This document shows, one piece after another, positions 24,020 through 32,822 of a stretch of 64,000 nucleotides of DNA (position 1 is its first letter; every line of letters starts with the position of its first letter). The notes beneath the pieces are model-generated. The model was not told where the DNA came from, searched no databases, and saw only the letters and a list, made by a program, of their open reading frames with translations. Where the stretch lies: contig DDKB01000020.1 of the NCBI GenBank assembly GCA_002339675.1, forward strand, positions 39,031 through 103,030, in the 5' to 3' direction. This DNA is from Stutzerimonas stutzeri. GTDB taxonomy: Bacteria; Pseudomonadota; Gammaproteobacteria; Pseudomonadales; Pseudomonadaceae. A program made the position numbers and the translations under genes.

Positions 24020-25840
24020 GTGATCGAGAATCTACGCAACATCGCCATCATTGCTCACGTTGACCATGGCAAAACCACTCTGGTCGACAAGCTCCTCCGT
24101 CAATCCGGCACCCTGGAGCGCGGCGAGCTCAACGACGAGCGCGTGATGGACTCCAATGACCAGGAAAAAGAGCGTGGTATCACCATCCTGGCCAAGAACA
24201 CCGCCATTCGCTGGAACGATTACCGCATCAACATCGTCGACACCCCCGGCCACGCCGACTTCGGCGGCGAAGTAGAGCGCGTGATGTCGATGGTCGACTC
24301 CGTACTGCTGCTGGTCGACGCCCAGGACGGTCCGATGCCGCAAACCCGCTTCGTGACCAAGAAGGCCTTCGAAGCCGGCCTGCGTCCGATCGTGGTGATC
24401 AACAAGGTCGACCGTCCGGGCGCGCGTCCTGACTGGGTGCTGGATCAGATCTTCGACCTGTTCGACAACCTCGGCGCCACCGAAGAGCAGCTGGACTTCC
24501 AGGTTGTCTACGCCTCGGCCCTGAACGGCATCGCCGGTCTGGATCACACCGACATGGCCGAAGACATGACGCCGCTGTACCAGGCCATCGTTGATCACGT
24601 ACCGGCACCGAACGTCGACATCGACGGCCCGTTCCAGATGCAGATCTCCGCACTGGACTACAACAGCTTCCTCGGCATCATCGGCGTAGGCCGTATCGCC
24701 CGTGGCCGTGTCAAGCCGAACACGCCGGTTACCGCCATCGACATGCATGGCAAGAAGCGCAACGGCCGTATCCTCAAGCTGATGGGTCACCACGGCCTGC
24801 ACCGCGTCGACGTCGACGAAGCCACCGCCGGCGACATCGTCTGCATCAGCGGTATGGACGAGCTGTTCATCTCCGACACCCTGTGCGACCAGAACCACGT
24901 CGAAGCGATGAAGCCGCTGACCGTCGACGAGCCGACCGTTTCCATGACCTTCCAGGTCAACGATTCGCCGTTCTGCGGCAAGGAAGGCAAGTTCGTCACC
25001 AGCCGTAACATCAAGGAGCGTCTGGACAAGGAACTGCTGTACAACGTGGCCCTGCGCGTCGAAGAAGGCGATTCGGCCGACAAGTTCAAGGTCTCCGGTC
25101 GCGGTGAGCTGCACCTGTCGGTGCTGATCGAAACCATGCGTCGCGAAGGCTTCGAAATGGCCGTGGGTCGTCCGGAAGTCATCATCCGCGAAGTCAACGG
25201 TGCCAAGCACGAGCCGTTCGAGAACGTCACCATCGACATCCCTGAAGAATCTCAGGGCAAAGTCATGGAAGAGATGGGCCTGCGTAAGGGCGACCTGAGC
25301 AACATGGTGCCGGATGGCAAGGGCCGTGTTCGCCTGGAGTACAACATCCCGGCTCGCGGCCTGATCGGTTTCCGTAACCAGTTCCTGACCCTGACCAACG
25401 GCGCCGGCATCCTGACCTCGATCTTCGACCGTTACGACGTGATGAAGTCCGGCCACATGTCCGGCCGTCAGAACGGCGTACTGGTATCCATCGATACCGG
25501 TAAAGCACTGACCTACTCACTGGAAACCCTGCAGGCGCGCGGCAAGCTGTTCGTCGAGCACGGCCAGGAAATCTACAACGGTCAGATCGTCGGCTTGAAC
25601 AGCCGTGACAACGACATGGGCGTGAACCCCACCAAAGGCAAGAAGCTCGACAACATGCGCGCTTCGGGCAAGGACGAAACCATCGCCCTGGTCCCGCCGG
25701 TCCGCTTCACGCTTGAGCAAGCACTGGAATTCATCCAGGACGACGAGCTCTGCGAAGTGACCCCGAAGTCGATCCGTCTTCGCAAGAAGATCCTCGACGA
25801 AGGCGAGCGTAACCGCGCTGCGAAGAAAGCCAAGGCTTGA
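24020..25840 (+). CDS. typA: Ribosome-associated GTPase TypA/BipA (GTG start)
   Basis: Translational GTPase that binds ribosomes under stress and in cold. The 606-aa product begins MIENLRNIAIIAHVDHGKTTLVDKL; G1 is AHVDHGKTT, G3 DTPGHADF and G4 NKVDR. Domain order is G, beta-barrel II, EF-G-like III/V and the BipA-specific C-terminal domain (GFRNQFLTLTNGAGIL, SRDNDMGVNPTKGKKL). The start is GTG at 24020-24022; no nearby ATG fits. Codon use is strongly biased to preferred codons, as expected for a well-expressed gene. A rho-independent terminator follows. Confidence 0.97.
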   Translation: MIENLRNIAIIAHVDHGKTTLVDKLLRQSGTLERGELNDERVMDSNDQEKERGITILAKNTAIRWNDYRINIVDTPGHADFGGEVERVMSMVDSVLLLVDAQDGPMPQTRFVTKKAFEAGLRPIVVINKVDRPGARPDWVLDQIFDLFDNLGATEEQLDFQVVYASALNGIAGLDHTDMAEDMTPLYQAIVDHVPAPNVDIDGPFQMQISALDYNSFLGIIGVGRIARGRVKPNTPVTAIDMHGKKRNGRILKLMGHHGLHRVDVDEATAGDIVCISGMDELFISDTLCDQNHVEAMKPLTVDEPTVSMTFQVNDSPFCGKEGKFVTSRNIKERLDKELLYNVALRVEEGDSADKFKVSGRGELHLSVLIETMRREGFEMAVGRPEVIIREVNGAKHEPFENVTIDIPEESQGKVMEEMGLRKGDLSNMVPDGKGRVRLEYNIPARGLIGFRNQFLTLTNGAGILTSIFDRYDVMKSGHMSGRQNGVLVSIDTGKALTYSLETLQARGKLFVEHGQEIYNGQIVGLNSRDNDMGVNPTKGKKLDNMRASGKDETIALVPPVRFTLEQALEFIQDDELCEVTPKSIRLRKKILDEGERNRAAKKAKA

Positions 25841-25860
25841 TTCCCGCTTAGCTGCAAACG

Positions 25861-25886
25861 AAAAGGCGCCTTAGGGCGCCTTTTTG
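25861..25886 (+). terminator. Rho-independent terminator of typA
   Basis: AAAAGGCGCC-TTA-GGGCGCCTTTTT: an eight-base GC-rich stem with a short loop, followed by five T, 20 bases after the typA stop. The flanking A-run makes it potentially bidirectional. Confidence 0.94.
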
Positions 25887-26416
25887 CTGGATCGGAATCC
25901 ACTCCTGTCGCTGCGTTTTCCTAATAGGTCCGTGAAATTCGCGCTTAATCGCAGAACCACGTGAGAGTCGGCCTTGGTCAGTTGATGAAAACGCTCGACG
26001 TACGAGCCACACGGTATCGGAATCGATTGGAAGGCCGGTCTGGACGCTTTGGAAAGCCGCCTCAAACCTCGTGTGGGTCAGATCCACCTGTCTACTGGCA
26101 GGTCCTCGCTGTATCGAGCTCAACGCTGCAGGCTGTGCAACGCGCACGCAGGCCTGATGCAGCCGCGCAAATGTTACTCAGCGATCAGGCGCAATGGTTG
26201 CGGCTCTCCGCATGACGCGGAGGGGCAATGATGAGCGTTCTTCTCCGTCGCAGACTTATTCCTGCCACACCGGCCATGGTTTCGCCCGGCCAAAACGTGC
26301 CCATGGCCCCCTTTCCTGCCGTTTCGAAGTACCAGAACGAAGGGCTTCCTGTAATGCATCTAACGTATTTATAATACGAACAATTCGCAGATGCATTCAC
26401 AGTAAAGGACGCACTT
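25887..26416. other. 530-base gap upstream of the TonB receptor gene
   Basis: No gene could be supported; short open frames here have no family-like features. The last 70 bases hold a nested inverted repeat and a perfect TATAAT box (26370-26375), the likely promoter of the receptor gene. Confidence 0.5.
26353..26397 (+). promoter_or_regulatory. Nested palindrome with TATAAT box upstream of the siderophore receptor
   Basis: Outer arms AATGCATCT (26353-26361) and AGATGCATT (26389-26397) are perfect complements. Inside lies a second dyad, CGTATT-TAT-AATACG (26364-26378), overlapping TATAAT at 26370-26375. The AT-rich inner dyad could be a diverged Fur box or the operator of another regulator; which one is not decidable by eye. 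Confidence 0.6.
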
Positions 26417-28654
26417 ATGCCTCACTCGTTCGATGTTCCGAGACACCGTCACGTTGGCGATGGCTCGCCGATGACCCTGCGGCCGTTGGCGTTGGCCGTG
26501 AAATTACTGGCGGTGGGTGCCGCGCTTGCGGTGTTGCCTGTGCACGCCCAGGATGCCACAGGCGAGCAACCGCAGAGCCCTGCGGCGCTTGACGCCGTTA
26601 CGGTGACAGGCGAACGGGTGCTGGATACGACAGAAGGCACAGGCTCCTACACCACCGGCACGGCGCGCACGTCGACCCCGCTGAGCATGTCGCCGCGCGA
26701 GACGCCGCAATCGATCAGTGTGGTGACCCAGCAGCGCATGGAGGATCAGGACCTGCGGACGATCCTCGACGTGGTCAACAACACCACCGGCGTGTCGGTA
26801 AACCGCTACGAGACCGACCGCGCACAGTTCAACGCGCGCGGCTTCGAAATCAATTCGCTGATGGTCGACGGCGTGCCCACCATCTGGGAGCAGCCGTGGA
26901 GTTCGGGCGAGATATTCAGCAGCCTGGCGATGTATGACCGGGTAGAAGTGGTGCGCGGCGCGAACGGCCTGATGGCCGGGGCGGGCGATCCGTCTGCCTC
27001 GCTGAACCTGGTGCGCAAGCGTGCCAGTAGCCGCGAGCTGACTGGCTCGGTGGAAGTCAGCGGGGGTAGCTGGGATACCTATGGCACCACCGGAGATTTG
27101 TCGTTTGCGCTGAACGAGGCGGGCACGGTGCGTGCGCGCCTGGTGGGTGAATACACTGAGGGCGACAGCTGGATCGACCTCAAGTCCAACCAGCGCGAGA
27201 CCTTCTACGGGACCATGGACATCGACCTGACGCCCGACACGACGTTGTGGTTCGGCCTCAGTCGCCAGGAAAACGATTCGGATTCACCCATGTGGGGCGG
27301 GTTGCCGATCTGGTATGCCGATGGTAATCGGACGCACTGGAGCCGTTCCAAGACCACCTCGGCCGAGTGGAGCAAGTGGGACAGCACTTATGAAACCTAT
27401 TTCGTCAATCTGGACCACGTCTTCGCCAACGACTGGCAAATGAACCTGAGCTACAACCGGGGCGAGCGCAATTCCGATTCCTACTTGCTCTACCTGTCCG
27501 GCAACCCCGGCCGCAACGGCAGCTCTCCCATGTTTTCCTTCCCGGGCTCGTACCAGACGCGGACCGTGCAAGACGACTACAGCCTGCGGTTCAGTGGCCC
27601 GTTCGACTTGCTGGGCCGCGAGCATGAGCTGGCGGTCGGCTATATCCACAGCAAGCAGGACTTCGACGCGGACAGGCGTGTCGCGCAGACCGGCTTCGGG
27701 GGCGTGGCCAATTTCGACGCCTACGACGGCGACTTCCCGGCGCCGGTCTGGGGCGGTCGGACGCCCTACAGCTACGGCGACCTGACGCAGAAGGGCCTCT
27801 ATGCAGTGACCCGCCTGAACGTCACCGACGCGCTCAAGGTGATCGTGGGGGCGCGCGACAACCGCTATGAAAAGGACAGCGACGACACGCCCTTCGACAG
27901 CCCGTCGCGGATCGACGAGCACGAACTGACGCCCTATGCCGGCGCGATCTACGACCTGACCGACACCCTGTCGGCCTACGTCAGCTACACCGAGATATTC
28001 CTGCCCCAGGCCGAGCGGGACGCCAGCGGCCAGCAGCTGGCTTCGATCATTGGCGAAAACTACGAGACGGGCCTGAAGGCGGAGTTCTTCAACGGTCGCC
28101 TCAACGCCTCCGCGGCGGTGTTCAAGATCAAACAGAACGGCCTGGCGGCCAGTACCGGCCTTCCGGTGCCCGGTGGGATGCCGGGTGAGTTCGCCTATGA
28201 AGCGACCGATGTCACCAGCGAAGGGTTCGAGCTGGAGGTCAACGGCGAGCTGGCCCCCGGCTGGAACCTGATGGCCGGCTACACCCAGTTCGATGCAGAG
28301 AATGCCGATGGCAGCGCTGCCAGTACCCGCTATCCGACGAAGCTGGTGCGCACTTTTACCACCTATCGTCTGCCGGGCCTATTCAACAAACTGACCGTGG
28401 GTGGCGGGGTGAACTGGCAGGACAGTATCTACACCTACGCCACCAGCCCGGCGGGCAATGCGGAAAAAATCGAGCAGGAGGCCTACGCGCTGGTCAATCT
28501 CATGGCCCGTTACGAGGTGAGCGAGAACCTGACGGCGCAGCTGAACGTCGACAACCTCACCGACGAAGAGTACTTCGACATGTTCGAGGCCTACGGTGCT
28601 CTGACCTACGGGGCGCCCCGCAGCGTGACCGCCTCGGCGAAGTACCGCTTCTGA
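26417..28654 (+). CDS. TonB-dependent siderophore receptor (FhuE/FoxA-like)
   Basis: Outer-membrane ferric-siderophore transporter of 745 aa. After an unusually long signal region (positively charged residues then LALAVKLLAVGAALAVLPVHAQ, about residues 24-46) comes a TonB-box-like stretch DAVTVTGE. A plug domain follows (RETPQSISVVTQQRMEDQ, NNTTGVSVNRYETDR, YDRVEVVRGANGLMAGAGDPSASLNLVRKR), then a beta-barrel ending ASAKYRF with the terminal phenylalanine. There is no N-terminal STN signalling domain, so it is a transporter only, not an anti-sigma-linked receptor. AAAGGA precedes the ATG. No siderophore biosynthesis or regulator gene is adjacent; the substrate is unknown, probably a hydroxamate xenosiderophore by resemblance. 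Confidence 0.92.
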   Translation: MPHSFDVPRHRHVGDGSPMTLRPLALAVKLLAVGAALAVLPVHAQDATGEQPQSPAALDAVTVTGERVLDTTEGTGSYTTGTARTSTPLSMSPRETPQSISVVTQQRMEDQDLRTILDVVNNTTGVSVNRYETDRAQFNARGFEINSLMVDGVPTIWEQPWSSGEIFSSLAMYDRVEVVRGANGLMAGAGDPSASLNLVRKRASSRELTGSVEVSGGSWDTYGTTGDLSFALNEAGTVRARLVGEYTEGDSWIDLKSNQRETFYGTMDIDLTPDTTLWFGLSRQENDSDSPMWGGLPIWYADGNRTHWSRSKTTSAEWSKWDSTYETYFVNLDHVFANDWQMNLSYNRGERNSDSYLLYLSGNPGRNGSSPMFSFPGSYQTRTVQDDYSLRFSGPFDLLGREHELAVGYIHSKQDFDADRRVAQTGFGGVANFDAYDGDFPAPVWGGRTPYSYGDLTQKGLYAVTRLNVTDALKVIVGARDNRYEKDSDDTPFDSPSRIDEHELTPYAGAIYDLTDTLSAYVSYTEIFLPQAERDASGQQLASIIGENYETGLKAEFFNGRLNASAAVFKIKQNGLAASTGLPVPGGMPGEFAYEATDVTSEGFELEVNGELAPGWNLMAGYTQFDAENADGSAASTRYPTKLVRTFTTYRLPGLFNKLTVGGGVNWQDSIYTYATSPAGNAEKIEQEAYALVNLMARYEVSENLTAQLNVDNLTDEEYFDMFEAYGALTYGAPRSVTASAKYRF

Positions 28655-28660
28655 ACCGGC

Positions 28661-28691
28661 ACGAGCGGGCGGCAGCTGCCGGCTCGCTCGT
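28661..28691. terminator. Hairpin after the TonB receptor gene
   Basis: ACGAGCG-GGCGGCAG pairs with CTGCCGGCTCGCTCGT, a long imperfect stem seven bases after the receptor stop. It lacks a T-run, so it is a candidate rather than a textbook terminator. Confidence 0.5.
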
Positions 28692-28780
28692 CTCCCGGGC
28701 TATTCCCGGCGTCGGACAGCGTGCGCCGCTTTCGTCCGGCGCTGGCGCCCACGCCGTAACGCCCGTCGCGGGGCAGCCGA

Positions 28781-28802
28781 GGGCCAGGTCATCACCTGGC
28801 CC
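28781..28802 (-). terminator. Perfect hairpin after pstB
   Basis: GGGCCAGGT-GATG-ACCTGGCCC: a nine-base-pair perfect stem, 11 bases beyond the pstB stop on the minus strand. No T-run follows; it probably marks the 3' end of the pst transcript. Confidence 0.55.
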
Positions 28803-28813
28803 GGCGCGCCGCG

Positions 28814-29587
28814 TCAGCCGAAGCGGCCGGTGATGTAGTCCTCGGTCTGCTTCTGCTTGGGTTGGGTGAAGATGATGTCGGTCGAGCCGACCTCGATCAG
28901 CTCGCCCAGGTACATGAAGGCGGTGATGTCCGAGCAGCGCGCGGCCTGCTGCATGTTGTGCGTCACGATGACCACCGTGAACTGCTCCTTGAGGTCGGTG
29001 ATCAGCTGCTCGATCTTCATGGTCGAGATCGGGTCGAGGGCCGACGTCGGCTCATCGAGCAGCAGCACGCGCGGGCGCAGGGCGATGGTGCGGGCGATGC
29101 ACAGGCGCTGCTGCTGGCCGCCGGACAGGCCCAGCGCGCTCTGCTGCAGCTTGTCCTTGACCTCGTCCCAGAGCGCCGCGCCGCGCAGGGCCTGTTCTAC
29201 CCGTTCGTGGGTTTCCCCGCGCGACAGCCGTTCGTGGTGGCGGATCCCGTAGGCGACGTTGTCGAAGATCGACATCGGGAAGGGCACCGGCTTCTGGAAC
29301 ACCATGCCGACGTTGCTGCGCAGACGGCTCAGCGAGTACTTCGGATCGAGGATGTTCTCGCCATCCAGCAGGATTTCGCCGGTCGCCGTCTGCCCTGGAT
29401 ATTCAGCGTAGATGCGGTTGAAGATCCGCAGCAGGGTGGACTTGCCGCAGCCGGACGGGCCGATGATCGCGGTGATGCGGTTGGCCGGAATGTCGAGGCT
29501 GATGGATTTGAGCGCGACGTGTTGGCGGTACTGGAAACCGACGTTGCGCGCGCAGATTTCGGGCATTTGGGTCTGAAGGTTGGTCAT
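28814..29587 (-). CDS. pstB: Phosphate ABC transporter ATP-binding protein
   Basis: ATPase of the high-affinity phosphate transporter PstSCAB. The 257-aa product has Walker A GPSGCGKST (43-51), Q-loop VFQKPVPFP, signature LSGGQQQR and Walker B VLLLDEPTSALDP, plus the PstB-typical FNRIYAEYPGQTATGEI. The ATG overlaps the pstA stop by four bases. No phoU follows in this window, unlike the E. coli operon. Confidence 0.96.
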   Translation of the reverse strand: MTNLQTQMPEICARNVGFQYRQHVALKSISLDIPANRITAIIGPSGCGKSTLLRIFNRIYAEYPGQTATGEILLDGENILDPKYSLSRLRSNVGMVFQKPVPFPMSIFDNVAYGIRHHERLSRGETHERVEQALRGAALWDEVKDKLQQSALGLSGGQQQRLCIARTIALRPRVLLLDEPTSALDPISTMKIEQLITDLKEQFTVVIVTHNMQQAARCSDITAFMYLGELIEVGSTDIIFTQPKQKQTEDYITGRFG

Positions 29588-30459
29588 TGCGCACCTTTAC
29601 GGCGTGAGAATACGAAGCGGGACAGCAGGCTGAGCAGCAGGACGAACAGGGTCAGCAGCAGCGCGCCGGCCCAGGCCAGTGCTTGCCAGCTGTCGAACGG
29701 ACTCATGGCGAACTGGAAGATGGTCACCGGCACGCTGGCCATCGGCTTGAGCAGGTCGCCATTCCAGAACTGGTTGCCAAAGGCGGTGAACAGCAGCGGT
29801 GCGGTTTCGCCGGTGATGCGCGCCATCGACAGCAGCACGCCGGTTACCACGCCGGCTTTGGACGCGCGCAGCAGGATCTGCAACGTGACCTTCCAGCGCG
29901 GAATGCCGAGCGCCAGCGCCGCTTCGCGAAGCGAGGCGGGCTGCAGTTGCAGCATTTCGTCGGTGGTGCGCGTCACGACCGGGACGACGAGCATGGCCAG
30001 CGCCAGGCCGCCGGCCAACCCGGAAAAGCTCACCGAACCACCGGTGAGCTGGTTCATTGGGATGACGATGGCGGTGTAGACGAACAGGCCGATCACGATC
30101 GAGGGTGCCGAGAGCAGGATGTCGTTGACGAAGCGCACCAGCGTGCCCAGGCGTGAAGTCCGCGCGAACTCGGCCAGCCACAACCCTGCGAGGATGCCAA
30201 TCGGTGCACCGATGCCCAGGGCCAACAGGGTCATCAAGACGCTGCCGAACAGGGCGTTTGCGAGGCCGCCTTCGGCGCCCGGAGGCGGCGTCATTTCGGT
30301 GAACAGGTCCAGGCTCAGCGCGCTGCCGCCCTTGATCAGCGTCGTCAGCAGTATCCAGACCAGCCAGCCGAGGCCAATCAGCGCAGCGCCGCTGCTCAGC
30401 ACCATGGCAAGCGCGTTCTTGAACCGACGCGCGCGGTAAAGGCTTTCGTTTACGTTCAT
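29584..30459 (-). CDS. pstA: Phosphate ABC transporter permease PstA
   Basis: Inner-membrane subunit of the phosphate importer. The 291-aa product starts MNVNESLYRARRFKNALAMVL and has six hydrophobic segments, with the permease EAA loop near ASLREAALALGIPRWKVTLQILL and SAPSIVIGLFVYTAIV. I chose the ATG at 30459; the open frame continues far upstream but only as a shadow of pstC. The start shares one base with the pstC stop, indicating coupling. Confidence 0.95.
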   Translation of the reverse strand: MNVNESLYRARRFKNALAMVLSSGAALIGLGWLVWILLTTLIKGGSALSLDLFTEMTPPPGAEGGLANALFGSVLMTLLALGIGAPIGILAGLWLAEFARTSRLGTLVRFVNDILLSAPSIVIGLFVYTAIVIPMNQLTGGSVSFSGLAGGLALAMLVVPVVTRTTDEMLQLQPASLREAALALGIPRWKVTLQILLRASKAGVVTGVLLSMARITGETAPLLFTAFGNQFWNGDLLKPMASVPVTIFQFAMSPFDSWQALAWAGALLLTLFVLLLSLLSRFVFSRRKGAQ

Positions 30460-31454
30460 CAGTTGCCCGCCCTGCGCGACATGCGGGCCAGCATCAGGCG
30501 GGCCAGCAGCAGCACGAAAAAGGTGACCACGAACAGCAGGAAGCCCAGCGCGATAAGCGATGAGCGATGCAGGTCGGTGTAGGCCTCGTTGAACTCGTTG
30601 GCAATCACCGAGGCGATCGAGCTGCTCGGCATCAGCAGCGACATCGACAGCTGGTGCGCATTGCCGAGCACGAAGGTGACGGCCATGGTTTCGCCAAGCG
30701 CGCGGCCGAGACCGAGGAATATGCCGCCGACCACCGCAGAGCGGGTGTAGGGCAGGACGATGTCCCAGCAGACCTCCCAGGTGGTCGAGCCGAGGGCGTA
30801 TGCCGATTCCTTCAGCGCGGGCGGGACGGTGCGAAATACCTCGTACATGACCGAGGTGATGAACGGCAGGATCATGATTGCCAGGATGATCCCCGCGCTG
30901 AGCATGCCGATGCCCAGTGCCGGCCCCTGAAACAGCCCGCCGATCAGCGGCAAAGCACCGAGGTATTCGCTGATGACCGGCGACAGGTACTGCGCCATGA
31001 ACGGGCCGAACACGAACAGGCCCCACATGCCATAGATGATCGAGGGGATGCCGGCTAGCAGCTCCACCGCCGAGGCCACCGGCGTCCGCAGCCACGGCGG
31101 CGCAATCTCGGAAAGAAACAGGGCGATGCCGAAGCTGACCGGCACCGCCAGCACCAGGGCGATAAAGGAGGTCATCAGGGTGCCGTAGATCGGGACCAGC
31201 GCGCCGAACCGGCCGTTGATCACGTCCCACTCGCTGCTGGTCAGAAAGGACCAGCCAAAGGTTGAGAAGGCCAGGCGGCCGCCCCACAAAGTCGAGGCGG
31301 CGGCGCCGAGCATGACCGCCAGAACCAGCAGGGCGGCAGTCAGCAGGATGAGTCGAAACCAGCGGTCATGACGCGTGTCGCACTGTGCGCGGTGTTCACG
31401 TTGGTCGCGGGTCAACGGCAGGTGCGCGACCGGCATGGGGTTGGCGGTGGCCAT
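30459..31454 (-). CDS. pstC: Phosphate ABC transporter permease PstC
   Basis: Inner-membrane subunit pairing with PstA. The 331-aa protein has a ~35-residue polar N-terminus, then six hydrophobic segments. PstC signatures include WDVINGRFGALVPIYGTLMTSFIALVLAVP, LAGIPSIIYGMWGLFVFGP and the EAA loop VPPALKESAYALGSTTWEVCWDIVLPYTRS. It lies 64 bases after pstS, separated by a strong hairpin that likely reduces its expression relative to pstS. Confidence 0.95.
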   Translation of the reverse strand: MATANPMPVAHLPLTRDQREHRAQCDTRHDRWFRLILLTAALLVLAVMLGAAASTLWGGRLAFSTFGWSFLTSSEWDVINGRFGALVPIYGTLMTSFIALVLAVPVSFGIALFLSEIAPPWLRTPVASAVELLAGIPSIIYGMWGLFVFGPFMAQYLSPVISEYLGALPLIGGLFQGPALGIGMLSAGIILAIMILPFITSVMYEVFRTVPPALKESAYALGSTTWEVCWDIVLPYTRSAVVGGIFLGLGRALGETMAVTFVLGNAHQLSMSLLMPSSSIASVIANEFNEAYTDLHRSSLIALGFLLFVVTFFVLLLARLMLARMSRRAGN

Positions 31455-31473
31455 GGGTAGTCCTCAAGCAAAG

Positions 31474-31501
31474 CACCCCGCGCCGTTACCGGCGCGGGGT
31501 G
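31474..31501 (-). terminator. Attenuator-like hairpin between pstS and pstC
   Basis: A 12-base-pair stem (CACCCCGCGCCG / CGGCGCGGGGTG) with a four-base loop lies 18 bases beyond the pstS stop, followed by the partly T-rich GCTTTGCTTG. Such elements between binding-protein and permease genes commonly give partial termination or protect the upstream mRNA. Confidence 0.75.
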
Positions 31502-31518
31502 GTTTCAGGTGCGGCTGT

Positions 31519-32532
31519 TCAGTTCTTGAAATCAGACGACCAGTAGGACTCGATCTTGTCGACCAGCGAATCCGGCAGGGCGACGTAGTCGAGTGCGGCG
31601 GCATCCTTCTGGCCATTTTCCAGCGACCACTTGAAGAAATCGAAGGCGGCCTTGCTGCGCTCGGGGTTCTTCGGGTCCTTGTACATGATCACCCAGGTGG
31701 TGGCGGTGATCGGCCAGGCCTGCTCGCCGCTGGCATTGGTCATCAGCAGGTTGAAGTCCTTGGCGCTGCCCCAGTCGGCGGTGTCGGCGGCAGCCTGGAA
31801 GCTGTCGGAGTTCGGCTGAACGAATTTGCCAGCGGCGTTTTTCAGTTGCGCGTGGGCCATCTTGTTCTGCAGGGCATAGGCGTATTCGACGTAGCCGATG
31901 GAGTTCTTGATCTGCTTGACGTAGGCCGAGACGCCTTCGTTGCCCTTACCGCCAACACCGGCCGGCCAGTTGACCGTGGTGCCGAAGTCGACCTTCTGCT
32001 TCCACTCCGGGCTGACCTTGGCCAGGTAGTTGGTGAAGTTGTAGGAGGTGCCGGAACCGTCCGAGCGATGCACGACGGTGATGTTGTCACCCGGCAGCTT
32101 CAGGTCGGGGTTGAGCTTGGCAATCGCCGGATCGTTCCAGGTCTTGATCTCGCCGAGAAAGATCTTGGCCAGCGTTTCGCCGTCAAGCTTGAGCTTGCCG
32201 GGTTCGATGCCTTCGATGTTCACCACCGGGACGATGCCACCGATGATGGTCGGGAACTGGCCAAGCCCGGACTTCTGCAGGTCTTCGCTCGACAGCGGGG
32301 CGTCGGAAGCGCCGAAGTCCACGGTGGCAGCCTTGATCTGTGCGATACCGCCGCCCGAACCGATCGACTGGTAGTTGATGCGGTTGTCGGAGTTCTGGCT
32401 GTAGGCCTGCGACCACTTGGACAGGATCGGATAAACGAAGCTGGAGCCGGCGCCGGTCACGTCGGTGGCGTGTGCAAGCGAGCTCAGGCAAAGCGCCGAC
32501 AGCAGAGCGGAAAGGCGGAAGGTGCGTCCCAT
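31519..32532 (-). CDS. pstS: Periplasmic phosphate-binding protein PstS
   Basis: Captures phosphate and delivers it to PstCAB. The 337-aa precursor has a cleavable signal peptide (FRLSALLSALCLSSLAHA) without a lipobox, then DVTGAGSSFVYPILSKWSQAY, the phosphate-site regions SIGSGGGIAQI, DFGASDAPLS and HRSDGSGTSYNFTNYLAKVSPEW. I chose the ATG at 32532, preceded by AAGGAG with eight-base spacing; the longer frame is not supported. A Pho box lies about 55 bases upstream. Confidence 0.96.
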   Translation of the reverse strand: MGRTFRLSALLSALCLSSLAHATDVTGAGSSFVYPILSKWSQAYSQNSDNRINYQSIGSGGGIAQIKAATVDFGASDAPLSSEDLQKSGLGQFPTIIGGIVPVVNIEGIEPGKLKLDGETLAKIFLGEIKTWNDPAIAKLNPDLKLPGDNITVVHRSDGSGTSYNFTNYLAKVSPEWKQKVDFGTTVNWPAGVGGKGNEGVSAYVKQIKNSIGYVEYAYALQNKMAHAQLKNAAGKFVQPNSDSFQAAADTADWGSAKDFNLLMTNASGEQAWPITATTWVIMYKDPKNPERSKAAFDFFKWSLENGQKDAAALDYVALPDSLVDKIESYWSSDFKN

Positions 32533-32585
32533 GTACGTAACTCCTTGGTTTCGAGCGGGGTGTGCGAGCACTCTAGGACGACTTT

Positions 32586-32603
32586 GTGACGCTAAGATGA
32601 CGG
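32586..32603 (-). promoter_or_regulatory. Pho box upstream of pstS
   Basis: The minus strand reads CCGTCAT-CTTA-GCGTCAC, two seven-base half-sites matching CTGTCAT with the correct four-base spacer. A TAGAGT -10-like hexamer follows about 10 bases downstream, so the box replaces the -35 as in PhoB-activated promoters. Confidence 0.85.
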
Positions 32604-32822
32604 TGAGGTTGCAGAACGAATTTGCGACGTTGCGAGCGGCCCTGCTGGCGCAGTGAGGCCACTGTCGCAGCCATTGCACGGCGTTCGGTGAGGCTGAGGA
32701 ACGGAGCTCTGACGACTGCCAACGCCGGTATAGCGCGTGGCTCCCAGACACCGGGGCGCGGCAGGTCGGGTCGTGCCTGGTAGCCAGCCCACGCCACAGG
32801 CGCAGGTACAGGCTTTAGAGCG

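Noticed and set aside
24032..25456. 474-codon minus-strand frame opposite typA
   Set aside because: Long only because typA uses strongly biased codons; no domain features, and typA is intact.
29584..31287. 567-codon minus-strand frame covering pstA and part of pstC
   Set aside because: The upstream half is out of frame with pstC and has no permease features; the real pstA starts at 30459.
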